DNA of 64,000 nt from a virus. Below, piece after piece: positions 53,075 through 61,870 of the stretch. The notes beneath the pieces are model-generated. The model did not search any database. It saw nothing but the letters and a program-made list of their open reading frames with translations, and had not been told where the DNA came from. The position numbers were made by a program, and so were the translations under genes. Position 1 is the stretch's first letter. Each line of letters begins with the position of its first letter. The stretch lies in the IMG/VR virus record IMGVR_UViG_3300013116_000108, positions 1-64,000 of that record; one strand, given 5' to 3'.

Positions 53075-53983
53075 TTAGAATGAGTATTTAATTCCTAATG
53101 CCATTTGTGTAGTATCAGTACCAGAGTCAACATCAGTTAACTGGTACTCAGCGTATGTTGACAAAGATTCAGATAAGTCACGGCTAACTCCCGCTGTGTA
53201 GTAGTTGCCTGTACCTTCTTTATCTTGTAAACTAACAGCAATCGTGTTTCCAGCGATTGAAGTAGATGCTGAGTATTCAAGACCTGTTAAGTCTGTAGTT
53301 GCTGTATCTTTGTACGAGTATGTACCTGCTAGTGTAATACCAGCAACGTCAATACTTGCAGAAGCAATGTTGTACTTAACAACATTTACTTTGTCATCAA
53401 CCATAGCACCAGAAAGTGCTACTGGACCTACGTCCATTGAAGCAGATACATCAATAACATCAAGACCATCCTTACCTGTAGAACCATCAATTACTGCCAT
53501 AGCATTAATTGTAACTGGGCCTACTGAGTTAGAATATTTTACAGAGTTTGAACTACGGTCAGCATATTTAAATGTGGCGTTTCCACCATAGACGTTAAAT
53601 ATGTTAGTTTTACTAACTCCAGCACCTGGATTTGCTTGTCTACCAGCCGCTACTGAACCTAAAGTACCTGCATCTACACCAACGTATGCTAGTCTAGAGT
53701 CAAATGTATCAGATCCTGAATCATCGGCGTCAACGCCAACCTCTACTTTACCGAATCCAGTAAGACCGCCTTTTTCGTTGCCCTCAGCATCAACTAATGT
53801 TTCGCTAAATTCAACACCGATCTTAGATCCGTTGTTTTGTGCCTTTAAGTGTGCCTTTCCTGTAGAATCATCATCGTTAGAAACCATGTAATTTACAGAA
53901 CCATAAACGTTAACATCAGCAAGTACCGGAGCACTTAAAAATGATAAGCCTAAAGCAACTGTGGCAATTAGTATATTTTTCAT
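53075..53983 (-). CDS. Gram-negative outer-membrane porin
   Basis: The 302-residue protein has a signal peptide (IATVALGLSFLSAPVLA) and then the general bacterial porin pattern: DVNVYGSVNYMVSNDD, GKVEVGVD, RLAYVGVDAGTLGSVAAGRQ, and the last strand ending QMALGIKYSF with terminal Phe. As a Gram-negative porin it would be inserted in the host outer membrane. It lies directly after the tmRNA gene. Confidence 0.85.
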   Translation of the reverse strand: MKNILIATVALGLSFLSAPVLADVNVYGSVNYMVSNDDDSTGKAHLKAQNNGSKIGVEFSETLVDAEGNEKGGLTGFGKVEVGVDADDSGSDTFDSRLAYVGVDAGTLGSVAAGRQANPGAGVSKTNIFNVYGGNATFKYADRSSNSVKYSNSVGPVTINAMAVIDGSTGKDGLDVIDVSASMDVGPVALSGAMVDDKVNVVKYNIASASIDVAGITLAGTYSYKDTATTDLTGLEYSASTSIAGNTIAVSLQDKEGTGNYYTAGVSRDLSESLSTYAEYQLTDVDSGTDTTQMALGIKYSF

Positions 53984-54009
53984 ATTTTTTTCCTTTACAT
54001 ATATGTAAA

Positions 54010-54339
54010 GACCCTCGCCACTAGAGGCGAGAGCCCTCTTCTAGAAGATTTCTGTTGATAGGCATCTTCCAAACCCCGAGCAACTATGCCGCTAAGGCAA
54101 AGTCCTCATGAAACACATTATCGTTTGCGTTTATACGTTTTGTTCGCGTTAACCGAGCTTACATCCGGGCAACTCCACTCTCCTAATAACTACCTGTCGA
54201 TCCTTTTTCAACCCCATCATAAACACATTCATATAATCACACCAAAATCTGTGTTGTTACTTTTGGAATGTGTTTATGGTGGAGTTGCTGGGTACCGCCC
54301 CCAGGTCCAGATTAGCGTTTGAATAACTTCATCGTTACG
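54010..54339 (-). ncRNA. ssrA: Two-piece (permuted) tmRNA, tag ANDNVFHEDFALAA
   Basis: This stretch on the minus strand is a permuted tmRNA gene. First comes the acceptor piece, ending in CAACTCC-A-CCA (CCA at 54279-54277). A spacer follows with a perfect 12-bp inverted repeat (54266-54277 / 54219-54230). Then the coding piece starts GGGGTTG at 54215. GGGGTTG pairs with CAACTCC in 7 bp and keeps the G3-U70 alanine identity pair; GGATCGACAGG is the tmRNA D-like region. The tag frame (54128-54084) reads ANDNVFHEDFALAA then TAG, much like alphaproteobacterial tags. The T arm CTGGG/CCCAG has an unusual loop, GGCGGTA. A sigma70 promoter lies directly upstream. Confidence 0.92.
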
Positions 54340-54345
54340 ACATTA

Positions 54346-54374
54346 TTTATAACATAAAGTAGAAAAAATGTCAA
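54346..54374 (-). promoter_or_regulatory. Sigma70-type promoter for the tmRNA
   Basis: TTGACA (54374-54369) and TATAAA (54351-54346) are 17 bases apart on the minus strand, placing transcription start near 54339, just before the acceptor piece. Confidence 0.8.
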
Positions 54375-54410
54375 GAAAGTGATTTGAAAAAACGAAGGAA
54401 AACATAGGTT

Positions 54411-55652
54411 TTATATGTCGTAATCGGTTTGCTCACCAACTCTGTGTATATCTAATGTGTTACAATGCCAGCCTCCGTCCCAAAAGAAACGATGCCTTAA
54501 TGGAACAAAAATTGGTGTGATGCCTCGTTGTTCTAATTGATCTTTTAAATTTTTATCGTTACTATTAATGACAACGTGCTTTTCGTCTAATACTAAAACG
54601 TTAACATCAAAAATAGTTTCGTCAACTTGTCCGTGCCAATTGTCTAACCATTTGTTAATAAAGTTTTCTAGTTGTGGATTCTCTTCGACTTCCGGTGTCC
54701 AGTAACAACCTTGATTATTATGTCTTAAATTAATTGCTGATTTAACTTCCTTGCCCCAACTTGGTTGATCAAACCAAATAATATCCCAACCTTTAAAAAT
54801 GTCAGCATAAGGTTTGAACCAAGGAGTAGCAATTACTAATCCAGGACGAACTACACTAAACACACTATCGTTATGTCCGCCTATAAAAATTTTATGAAAG
54901 TCAAAGTTTTTGTAATTAGGTTCTAAAAATTCTTCTACTACTTCTGGTGTTTGCCACACATCTACTAAAACTTTATTTCCTAGTCTTGTTAAGTTTGGAG
55001 CACACCACCCATTAAGCGGTGTAGAGTCTTGTAACTTTTCTAACTCGTCCATGTCCTCAACATCAATAGACAAGTGATGTCTCTCTGCCCAACTTTTAAC
55101 GTTTTTAATACTACGTCTAAAGTTAATATTCTTTTCATATATGCTATTATCAACCACAGCATCGCCAAACATTTCTTTATACTTTATAGCAGATAGGTTA
55201 GTACTGTATACATGAGCCTGTGTAATTAATATCTTATCTCCCATTACAAGAGCATCATCTCTTATTGCTAATGGCGGTTGTGGTATTCCTGTACTAGAAT
55301 CGCGTGATAAACGTATATTACGATGGTTTACACCAAAGTTACTTGCTTCTGGAAAGTCTTTTATAGGACTACTAACACCTATTTCACCTGTTTGCCAGTT
55401 AGTGTAGTCTAGTATACTATCTTGGTATCCTAATTCTTTTGGAGTAAGTTGTATTACATCAATGCCGTGGCTTAATAATGTTTGCTTAAAGTATTCAATA
55501 TCTTCTCTTGTTTCTCGAAGTATCTTTGCTAAGCCGTTTTTAATAGTTGTATTTTTAATACCGTCTAAGAAACTATCCTCAAAGACTGACCCTACCATTA
55601 CAGTTTGTAGTGGTTGAAATTCATCCCAAGAATTGACAGTTAACTTTGTCAA
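54411..55652 (-). CDS. Amidinotransferase paralogue 3
   Basis: The 413-residue protein is the longest paralogue. It has VNSWDEFQPLQTVMVG at the start (closest to paralogue 1), FIGGHNDSVFSVVRPG with the catalytic His, and GGWHCNTLDIHRVG with the catalytic Cys. It is the last gene of the ribonucleotide reductase operon, directly after an Sm-like small protein. Acceptor unknown. Confidence 0.82.
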   Translation of the reverse strand: MTKLTVNSWDEFQPLQTVMVGSVFEDSFLDGIKNTTIKNGLAKILRETREDIEYFKQTLLSHGIDVIQLTPKELGYQDSILDYTNWQTGEIGVSSPIKDFPEASNFGVNHRNIRLSRDSSTGIPQPPLAIRDDALVMGDKILITQAHVYSTNLSAIKYKEMFGDAVVDNSIYEKNINFRRSIKNVKSWAERHHLSIDVEDMDELEKLQDSTPLNGWCAPNLTRLGNKVLVDVWQTPEVVEEFLEPNYKNFDFHKIFIGGHNDSVFSVVRPGLVIATPWFKPYADIFKGWDIIWFDQPSWGKEVKSAINLRHNNQGCYWTPEVEENPQLENFINKWLDNWHGQVDETIFDVNVLVLDEKHVVINSNDKNLKDQLEQRGITPIFVPLRHRFFWDGGWHCNTLDIHRVGEQTDYDI

Positions 55653-55655
55653 AGT

Positions 55656-55988
55656 TTAGTTTGCTTTTGTTTTTAGTTTTTCAGGGTTACTAGTAGTAGC
55701 CATAACTAGACCACTAGTTGTTTGTAAATAACTATCTGTAACATTCTTGTTTGGAACACTAGCAGAAATAATTGCTGACTTGTTATAAGAAATTTCAGCA
55801 TTTTGATCTACTGTTACCATAGCAGGAACCATTACAACACCCTTAGGTCCATTAACTAGTGCTAATGGTTTTGATACTGTGTATGTAGTATCTGATTCTG
55901 CTTTTAGTTTTGCTACAATTTCTTCGCCTGTAGTAATTCTAAAACAGATAATATCGTTTTCTTTATATGAACTTGTTGTTACTAACAT
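55656..55988 (-). CDS. Sm-fold-like small protein
   Basis: The 110-residue product begins with a five-strand-like pattern (SYKENDIICFRITTGEEIVAKLKAESDTTYTVSKPLAL) that resembles a single Sm/SH3 barrel. Similar small proteins next to nrd genes occur in marine T4-like phages, from memory. RNA binding is possible but not shown. It overlaps the glutaredoxin by 7 bases. Confidence 0.55.
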   Translation of the reverse strand: MLVTTSSYKENDIICFRITTGEEIVAKLKAESDTTYTVSKPLALVNGPKGVVMVPAMVTVDQNAEISYNKSAIISASVPNKNVTDSYLQTTSGLVMATTSNPEKLKTKAN

Positions 55989-56251
55989 TCTTCTTCTCCT
56001 TGAATTTGTTCTACTCTTTCATTGATTTGCTCTGTTGATAATCTAACTAGTTCGTTGGCACCGCCGGCAACTAATAATTTTTTACCTACAAAAATTTGAG
56101 GTACTGATCTAAGACCTTGCTCTACTAAAAAGTTTCTGCCATCTCTATCTTCTTCTATATTGATTGTTTCGTATGCTATTCCTTTCATGTCTAAAAAGTT
56201 TTTTGCTTTGACACAATAAGGGCAAACATTCTTTGTATATACTGTTAACAT
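55982..56251 (-). CDS. nrdC: Glutaredoxin (NrdC-like)
   Basis: The 89-residue protein has the glutaredoxin active site CPYCVKAK, then GLRSVPQIFVGKK (cis-Pro) and AGGANELVRL. It recycles the ribonucleotide reductase and is encoded just after nrdB. Length is typical. Confidence 0.9.
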   Translation of the reverse strand: MLTVYTKNVCPYCVKAKNFLDMKGIAYETINIEEDRDGRNFLVEQGLRSVPQIFVGKKLLVAGGANELVRLSTEQINERVEQIQGEEEC

Positions 56252-56260
56252 AATTTCCCT

Positions 56261-57394
56261 TTAAAGTTTGAAGCCACTGAATGTTTCTTCAGTAACATCT
56301 TGTTTTGTTCCTCCAATAATGTAAGAACTTATTTCTGTTTCTTGTGGTGCTACTTGTACGTCACTTCCTGCTATCCATTTTTCTGTCCACGGTAGAGGGT
56401 TTGCTCCTGGTACTTTAATTGGACTAGGTAAATTAACTGCTAGTAATCTTCTATGAGCAATCCAATCTACATACTGATTTAATAGTTCAGCATTTAATCC
56501 AATCATTGATCCATCTCTAAACAAATAGTTGGCCCAATCTTTTTCTTGCTGTACAGCATCCATGAACATATTAATACATTCTTGTTCTGTTTCTTTTGCG
56601 ATCTTTTTAAAGTCAGGATCGTCATTTGGCAATAACTTCAATAATGTTTGTGTACTTGCTAGGTGAACATTTTCATCTCTAGCAATAAACTTAATAATTT
56701 TAGCATTACCTTCCATTTTCTTTAGTTCAGCAAATGCCCAACTACAAGCAAATGAAACATAGAAGCGAACACCTTCAAGTATATTTACACTCATTAAGCA
56801 CTTCCAGAGTAACGTCTTGAGCTCATATATTTTGATAACTTCTTTTTTACCATTAATGGTATGTGTGCCTTCACCAAATAATTCGTAAATTTTAGACTTA
56901 TAAATCAATTCGTCGTATGCTTCAGTAATGCTGTCAGCACAATCTACAATTTCCTTAATGTCTAACATTTCATCAAAAATAAGACTAGGATTACTATAAA
57001 TGTTACGAATAATATGTGTATAACTGCGACTATGAATTGTTTCACTAAATGTCCAAGTTATAATCCAGTTTTCTAATTCAGGTAAACTGACAATAGGACC
57101 AAAGGCTTCTGCTGGTGCTCTACCTTGAACACTATCCAAAAGAATTTGACGTTTTAAGTTTGAGGTGAAAATATGTTGTTCCCATTCGCTCAACTCTTTA
57201 AAGTCTTTGGAATCTTTAATAACATCAACTTCTTCTGGTCGCCAGAAAAAACCTAATTGCTTATCTGTTAACTTGTCAAATTGTCTATATTTTAATGTAT
57301 CGTAACGTTGTATTGCTACGCCACCTGCTGGATCTAAAAATGCTAAACTCTTTGTATGATCCTTTTTACCGTCGGTTTGAAAAACTGTCTTCAC
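56261..57394 (-). CDS. nrdB: Ribonucleotide reductase class Ia small subunit NrdB
   Basis: The 377-residue protein has the diiron and radical residues in place: Asp in LLDSVQG, Glu/His/Tyr in FSETIHSRSYTHI, Glu in LEGVRFYVSFA and Glu/His in IARDENVHLAST. It makes the tyrosyl radical for NrdA. The C-terminus SGFKL is the docking tail. Confidence 0.94.
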   Translation of the reverse strand: MKTVFQTDGKKDHTKSLAFLDPAGGVAIQRYDTLKYRQFDKLTDKQLGFFWRPEEVDVIKDSKDFKELSEWEQHIFTSNLKRQILLDSVQGRAPAEAFGPIVSLPELENWIITWTFSETIHSRSYTHIIRNIYSNPSLIFDEMLDIKEIVDCADSITEAYDELIYKSKIYELFGEGTHTINGKKEVIKIYELKTLLWKCLMSVNILEGVRFYVSFACSWAFAELKKMEGNAKIIKFIARDENVHLASTQTLLKLLPNDDPDFKKIAKETEQECINMFMDAVQQEKDWANYLFRDGSMIGLNAELLNQYVDWIAHRRLLAVNLPSPIKVPGANPLPWTEKWIAGSDVQVAPQETEISSYIIGGTKQDVTEETFSGFKL

Positions 57395-57443
57395 TCTATT
57401 ATTTCCTTGATTGTGTTGTTTCTAGTTGTGAATGTGTACTTAG

Positions 57444-59777
57444 TTAAATAGCACAAGATTCACAATATTCGTCATATTCGGCGTCACTGCTGAACTCATT
57501 CCTCTCTAGCATTGTAACTTCTTCAGCCTCATTGACCATGTCTTTGATTTCAATTTCGCCAGCACCGTCATAAGTGTTAAAGTAGTATAATTGCTTTCCG
57601 CCGTACTTGTAAAAAGTTAATAAATGTCCAAGCATAGTACTCATTGGAATTTTTTCATCTTCATGATGTACTGGATTATAACTTGTATTAACACTAATAC
57701 CTTGGTCAATATACTTTTGTAATATTGCCATAATCTTAATATAACCCTCAGGAGACTTTTGATCCCAAAGTAATTCATACTTGTTTTTTAATTGGTGTAT
57801 ACCTGGTACTACTTGTTTTAATACACCGTGCTTACTTTGTTTAACACTAACAAGACTACGAGGAGGTTCAATGCCATTAGTACTGTTACTAATTTGTGCT
57901 GATGTTTCAGCAGGCATAAGTGCCATTAGTGTTGAGTTTTTAATACCAGTTTCTTTAAGTTGCTTTCTTAAACTTGTCCATGCCATACGTTCTTTGTGTG
58001 GAACTAATTCATCGACATCTTTTTTATATGTGTCAATAGGTAGCAATCCTTCTCCGTATTTTGTTTCGTTAGTACCCGGACAAGCACCTTGCTCTACAGC
58101 CAAATCGGCACTTGCTTTAATTAAGTAATAACTCCATGCTTCTGCCCATCTATCAATTAATTCTAGATTAGGCTCACTGTATGTCATATTATTTTTGGCC
58201 ATCCAATAAGCAAGATTAATAATACCAACACCTAATGGGCGTCTTTTCATTGTACTATTTTCTGCCGCTTTAACAGGATAATTTTGATAATCTAATAAAG
58301 CATCTAATCCTCTTACTGCTAATTCACAAGGCATTTGAAAATCTCTAGGATCTTTTATATTGCCCCAATTAATTGCGGAAAGAGTACATAAAGCAATTTC
58401 ACCTTCCTCGTCACTAAAATCATTTAGTGGTTTAGTAGGTAAGTCAATTTCACAACATAAATTACTTTGCTTGATAGGTGCGACATCTTGTTTAAATGCT
58501 CCATGCTCGTTAGCATTGTCAACATTCATTAAATAAATTCTGCCTGTGTTTTTACGTTCTTCCATAAAATCACCAAACAATTTAGAAGCGGGAATAGATT
58601 TTTTACGAATTTTAGTAGACCTTTCTGCTCGTTCATACAGTTCTTTGAACTTGTCTTGATCGGCAAAAAATGAATCATAAAGCCCTGGAACATCGTGTGG
58701 GCTGAACAACGTAATGTTACCACCTTCGATTAATCTTTCGTACATAAGTTTATTAAACTGTACACCATAATCCATGTGTCTAACACGGTTGTCTTCTGTT
58801 CCTTTATTGTTCTTTAATACTAATAAATCTTCAATCTCGTAATGCCAAACAGGATAATAAAGAGTGGCGGCACCATTTCTTACTCCGCCTTGACTACAAC
58901 TCCTTGTCGCCGCTTGAAACATTTTATAAAAAGGAACGACACCTGTATGATAAGCATCGCCCTTTCTAATTGGTGACCCTAAAGCACGAATAGAACCTGC
59001 GCCAATCCCGATACCTGCCTTTTGACTAACGTACTTTACAATACTACTTGTTGTAGCGTTAATCGAATCTAGGCTATCACCTGTTTCAATAAGAACACAA
59101 CTACTAAATTGTCTTTGTGGTGTTCTAACTCCTGCCATAACTGGCGTAGGTAAACTTAAATCAAAATTGCTAATAGCATCATAATAATTTTTTACCCATC
59201 TTAATCTTGTTTCTTTAGGATACTTGCTAAACAAAGTTGCGGCAATTAGCATATAAGTCATTTGAGGTGTTTCTTTAAGTTCCCCAGTAACTCTATTTTG
59301 TACTAGGTACTTTCCTCTAAACTGCTCCATTGCGGCATAAGTTAAATTTTCATCGCGGTCGTGTTTGATGAAACTGTTAAGTTTATCCCACTCGTTTTCT
59401 GTGTATGTTTCTAATAATTCTTTATCGTAATATTCTTCAGCAACATTTTTCTTAACTAGATCTAAAATGTGCCATGGTTCAAACTGTCCGTAAACCATCT
59501 TTCTTAAATGATATGATATTAATCTTCCTCCAACGTATTGATAGTTGGGCGTATTTTCACTAATTAAATCTGCGGCGCTTTTAATTAATGTTTCTTGAAT
59601 TTCTGATGTTGTCATTCCGTCGAAAAAACTTAAATGACTATTAATTTCTACTTGACTAGCACTTACGTTTGCTAATCCTTCACAAGCAAAAAATACAACC
59701 TTATGCATCTTTTCTAGATCTAAAGGTTCGTTGACTCCGTCTCTTTTTTTAATTTGAATTTGTTTTACTGCCACCAT
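57444..59777 (-). CDS. nrdA: Ribonucleotide reductase class Ia large subunit NrdA
   Basis: I use ATG 59777, after GTAGGGAAT, rather than a start further upstream that overlaps the previous gene. The 777-residue protein starts with an ATP-cone (KQIQIKKRDGVNEPLDLEKM). It has catalytic cysteines in SSCVLIETGDS, NLCCEIDLPT and ALCTLSAINW, and the C-terminal CESCAI redox pair. It reduces ribonucleotides to deoxyribonucleotides for phage DNA synthesis and works with NrdB and glutaredoxin downstream. Confidence 0.94.
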   Translation of the reverse strand: MVAVKQIQIKKRDGVNEPLDLEKMHKVVFFACEGLANVSASQVEINSHLSFFDGMTTSEIQETLIKSAADLISENTPNYQYVGGRLISYHLRKMVYGQFEPWHILDLVKKNVAEEYYDKELLETYTENEWDKLNSFIKHDRDENLTYAAMEQFRGKYLVQNRVTGELKETPQMTYMLIAATLFSKYPKETRLRWVKNYYDAISNFDLSLPTPVMAGVRTPQRQFSSCVLIETGDSLDSINATTSSIVKYVSQKAGIGIGAGSIRALGSPIRKGDAYHTGVVPFYKMFQAATRSCSQGGVRNGAATLYYPVWHYEIEDLLVLKNNKGTEDNRVRHMDYGVQFNKLMYERLIEGGNITLFSPHDVPGLYDSFFADQDKFKELYERAERSTKIRKKSIPASKLFGDFMEERKNTGRIYLMNVDNANEHGAFKQDVAPIKQSNLCCEIDLPTKPLNDFSDEEGEIALCTLSAINWGNIKDPRDFQMPCELAVRGLDALLDYQNYPVKAAENSTMKRRPLGVGIINLAYWMAKNNMTYSEPNLELIDRWAEAWSYYLIKASADLAVEQGACPGTNETKYGEGLLPIDTYKKDVDELVPHKERMAWTSLRKQLKETGIKNSTLMALMPAETSAQISNSTNGIEPPRSLVSVKQSKHGVLKQVVPGIHQLKNKYELLWDQKSPEGYIKIMAILQKYIDQGISVNTSYNPVHHEDEKIPMSTMLGHLLTFYKYGGKQLYYFNTYDGAGEIEIKDMVNEAEEVTMLERNEFSSDAEYDEYCESCAI

Positions 59778-59811
59778 ATTCCCTACTTTCGTTTGATATT
59801 CACTATTTTCT

Positions 59812-60264
59812 TTATAAGTACGTCTCTGTTCTAAGTTCAACATAATTGTATCTCCAAATTCTACTATTGGAACTATTTTCTACTACTGAAGTATTTACAA
59901 CGTCGCCATTACTCCAATTAAGAGTATATTTGTTGTAGACATCAACAGTAGGGGTTAATGTTGAACTTTCTTTATTGTTATATATTACTACATCTAGGTC
60001 CCGTTTGTCAAATCTATTTGTCAAAAAAAGTGTATAATATATTCCTAATGTTTTCCCTACGTCATCAAAAGCATGGTATGACATTAAGTCCCAAGGCTGA
60101 GGCCAAGTGTCCGGCAAATCGTAAGCCAAATGTGGCATGGCTATTGGTGCCATTGCCCACAAAGTCGCTGTGCGATTTAGTATAACATCTCTATCCAGCC
60201 AAGAAACTTCTAGGCGAAAATTACGCCATGCTCTGACTTTCTCTTGATACGAAAGGTCAAACAT
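59812..60264 (-). CDS. Hypothetical phage-type protein
   Basis: The 150-residue product is Trp-rich (RAWRNFRLEVSWLDRDVILNR, YDLPDTWPQPWDLMSYHAFDD). It is soluble and unrecognised, though it has the look of conserved T4-like phage proteins. It precedes nrdA by 34 bases and follows the fibre gene by 15. Confidence 0.5.
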   Translation of the reverse strand: MFDLSYQEKVRAWRNFRLEVSWLDRDVILNRTATLWAMAPIAMPHLAYDLPDTWPQPWDLMSYHAFDDVGKTLGIYYTLFLTNRFDKRDLDVVIYNNKESSTLTPTVDVYNKYTLNWSNGDVVNTSVVENSSNSRIWRYNYVELRTETYL

Positions 60265-60279
60265 TCTTTGTATATGTAA

Positions 60280-61839
60280 TTAGTAATTTTGTTCTATTTT
60301 ATAATAGAAATCGGCAGTACTGCCCTGATTGTTTGTTGTATAAAATAATTTTGTATCACTTCCGCTTCTATCTAATGTAAAAGTAACACCTACATCTGCT
60401 TCTTCAACAAAATCATCCTCAATAGAACTATCTGCGGTTGTATTGGTTATCCACATATTACCATTTCTCATACGAGCGCCTCTGCTAATACTATAGGATA
60501 TTTTTATACCTGTGTCTGCTTGTCTGTCTAAAGAAATACCAGTTGTTATTGCTGAAGTTTGATTATCTGCTAACACAATTTTTTTACCAGCAAATTCTTT
60601 TGAATATCCGTATCCAATAAAGTTATCTGCTAACGTTGAATAAACTTCATTACCATTATGTTCTACCCTAGGAAACGTTTTAGCATCAGCATCATTTCTA
60701 TCAAACCAATCACCAAAAGCACCATTGCCGTTTTGACTAAATTCAATAACAGGTACTATAGGATTTCCTGCTCCTACATTATTTGTACCACAATCTAAAT
60801 AAGTGTTAAATGCTGACGTAACTGCTTTGCCATTAAAAATGTAAAGAGCTCTGCCTGTAATTTTATCAAATTGTGAATTTTGTACTCTTAACCCTTTAGG
60901 ATATTGCCCACTAGCAATATTTTCACCTATTCTAAATCCTTCATACAAATAAGAGAAAGAACAAGAATCAAATACAACGTTTGTATGTGCTACATCTGAA
61001 ATAACACCTATGTCATTAAATGTAAAATCACACCCGTCAAATACAACATGACTTGTAACATGTGTATTAGTTTGATCTATTTTAACACAAGAATATTTGT
61101 TGCCTAATAATGTTGGAACTGCTGACAGCCTTCCTTTAAATCCTACATTATTAAATCTCACTTCGTTACATTGTTCAACAAGAGCAACGTCATGCCCTGT
61201 TGTATTCCATAATGTTATTCCTGTAACTGTAATGTATCTAGGTGTTATTGCTGTGCCTGTACCAATACTAGAAGATACATTTTGATCACTGTCTGCTGTT
61301 CTAAGAACTGTTTTGCCGCCTGCTGTTTGTTGTTTAAGGATAGTTTTTTCTTGGCCAGCACCTATCATATGAGCGTATGGTGGAACTTTTAATTCGTCTG
61401 AATTTAATAAGTAAGTTCCTGGTGGGAAATACAATATTCTTCTTGTAATTGTACTTGTATCTTGTACACAATACAATTGGTATAAAGCATTATTAATAGC
61501 CACTGTATCATCTGTAGCACCGTCTCCTTTGGCACCAAAGTCTAATACACTAACTAGTTCGTCTAGTTTTGCTTGTAGACTTCTTGCTGATGTGCTACCT
61601 GCTGTGTAACCTGCTCTAGCACCTTTATAAGTGTAACTACTAGCACCTTCTAAAATATTACTATGTTCAGTTAATACTTCAGTATTACCTATAGTTGGTG
61701 CTCCTTCTACAGTAGAACCGTTACCTATATAAAGTTTACGTTGATTTATAACCCAGCCTAACTCTGCTGATGATAGTTGAGGTAAGTCGTCACTTAACCC
61801 TCGTCTGTGTTGGATTCTAGATATTTGAACTACAGCCAT
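60280..61839 (-). CDS. Tail fibre-type protein with pectate-lyase fold
   Basis: The 519-residue protein starts QISRIQHRRGLSDDLPQLSSAELGWVINQRKLYIGNG, a baseplate/tropism-determinant-like attachment domain. It then has VLDFGAKGDGATDDTVAINNAL, the start of a right-handed beta-helix (pectate-lyase superfamily), and ends in a beta-rich tip. Such proteins bind or cut surface glycans. TATAAGGAG precedes the ATG and CATAAATA (61870-61863) lies upstream, fitting late expression. Confidence 0.8.
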   Translation of the reverse strand: MAVVQISRIQHRRGLSDDLPQLSSAELGWVINQRKLYIGNGSTVEGAPTIGNTEVLTEHSNILEGASSYTYKGARAGYTAGSTSARSLQAKLDELVSVLDFGAKGDGATDDTVAINNALYQLYCVQDTSTITRRILYFPPGTYLLNSDELKVPPYAHMIGAGQEKTILKQQTAGGKTVLRTADSDQNVSSSIGTGTAITPRYITVTGITLWNTTGHDVALVEQCNEVRFNNVGFKGRLSAVPTLLGNKYSCVKIDQTNTHVTSHVVFDGCDFTFNDIGVISDVAHTNVVFDSCSFSYLYEGFRIGENIASGQYPKGLRVQNSQFDKITGRALYIFNGKAVTSAFNTYLDCGTNNVGAGNPIVPVIEFSQNGNGAFGDWFDRNDADAKTFPRVEHNGNEVYSTLADNFIGYGYSKEFAGKKIVLADNQTSAITTGISLDRQADTGIKISYSISRGARMRNGNMWITNTTADSSIEDDFVEEADVGVTFTLDRSGSDTKLFYTTNNQGSTADFYYKIEQNY

Positions 61840-61862
61840 TTTTAAAACTCCTTATATAGAAG

Positions 61863-61870
61863 TATTTATG
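61863..61870 (-). promoter_or_regulatory. T4-late-like promoter before the fibre gene
   Basis: CATAAATA on the minus strand lies 24 bases before the fibre ATG and matches the late -10 TATAAATA in seven of eight positions. Part of it is the stop codon of the upstream gene, so chance cannot be excluded. Confidence 0.35.

Noticed and set aside
53205-53891. Open frames on the plus strand opposite the porin
   Set aside because: They are antisense to a porin with signal peptide and complete beta pattern and show no start signals.
54086-54322. 78-codon plus-strand open frame over the tmRNA region
   Set aside because: The minus strand carries a tmRNA with acceptor pairing, tag frame and promoter; the frame has no ribosome site.
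59778-59843. Longer N-terminus for NrdA
   Set aside because: It would overlap the upstream gene and adds residues before the ATP-cone start; ATG 59777 has GTAGGG just upstream.
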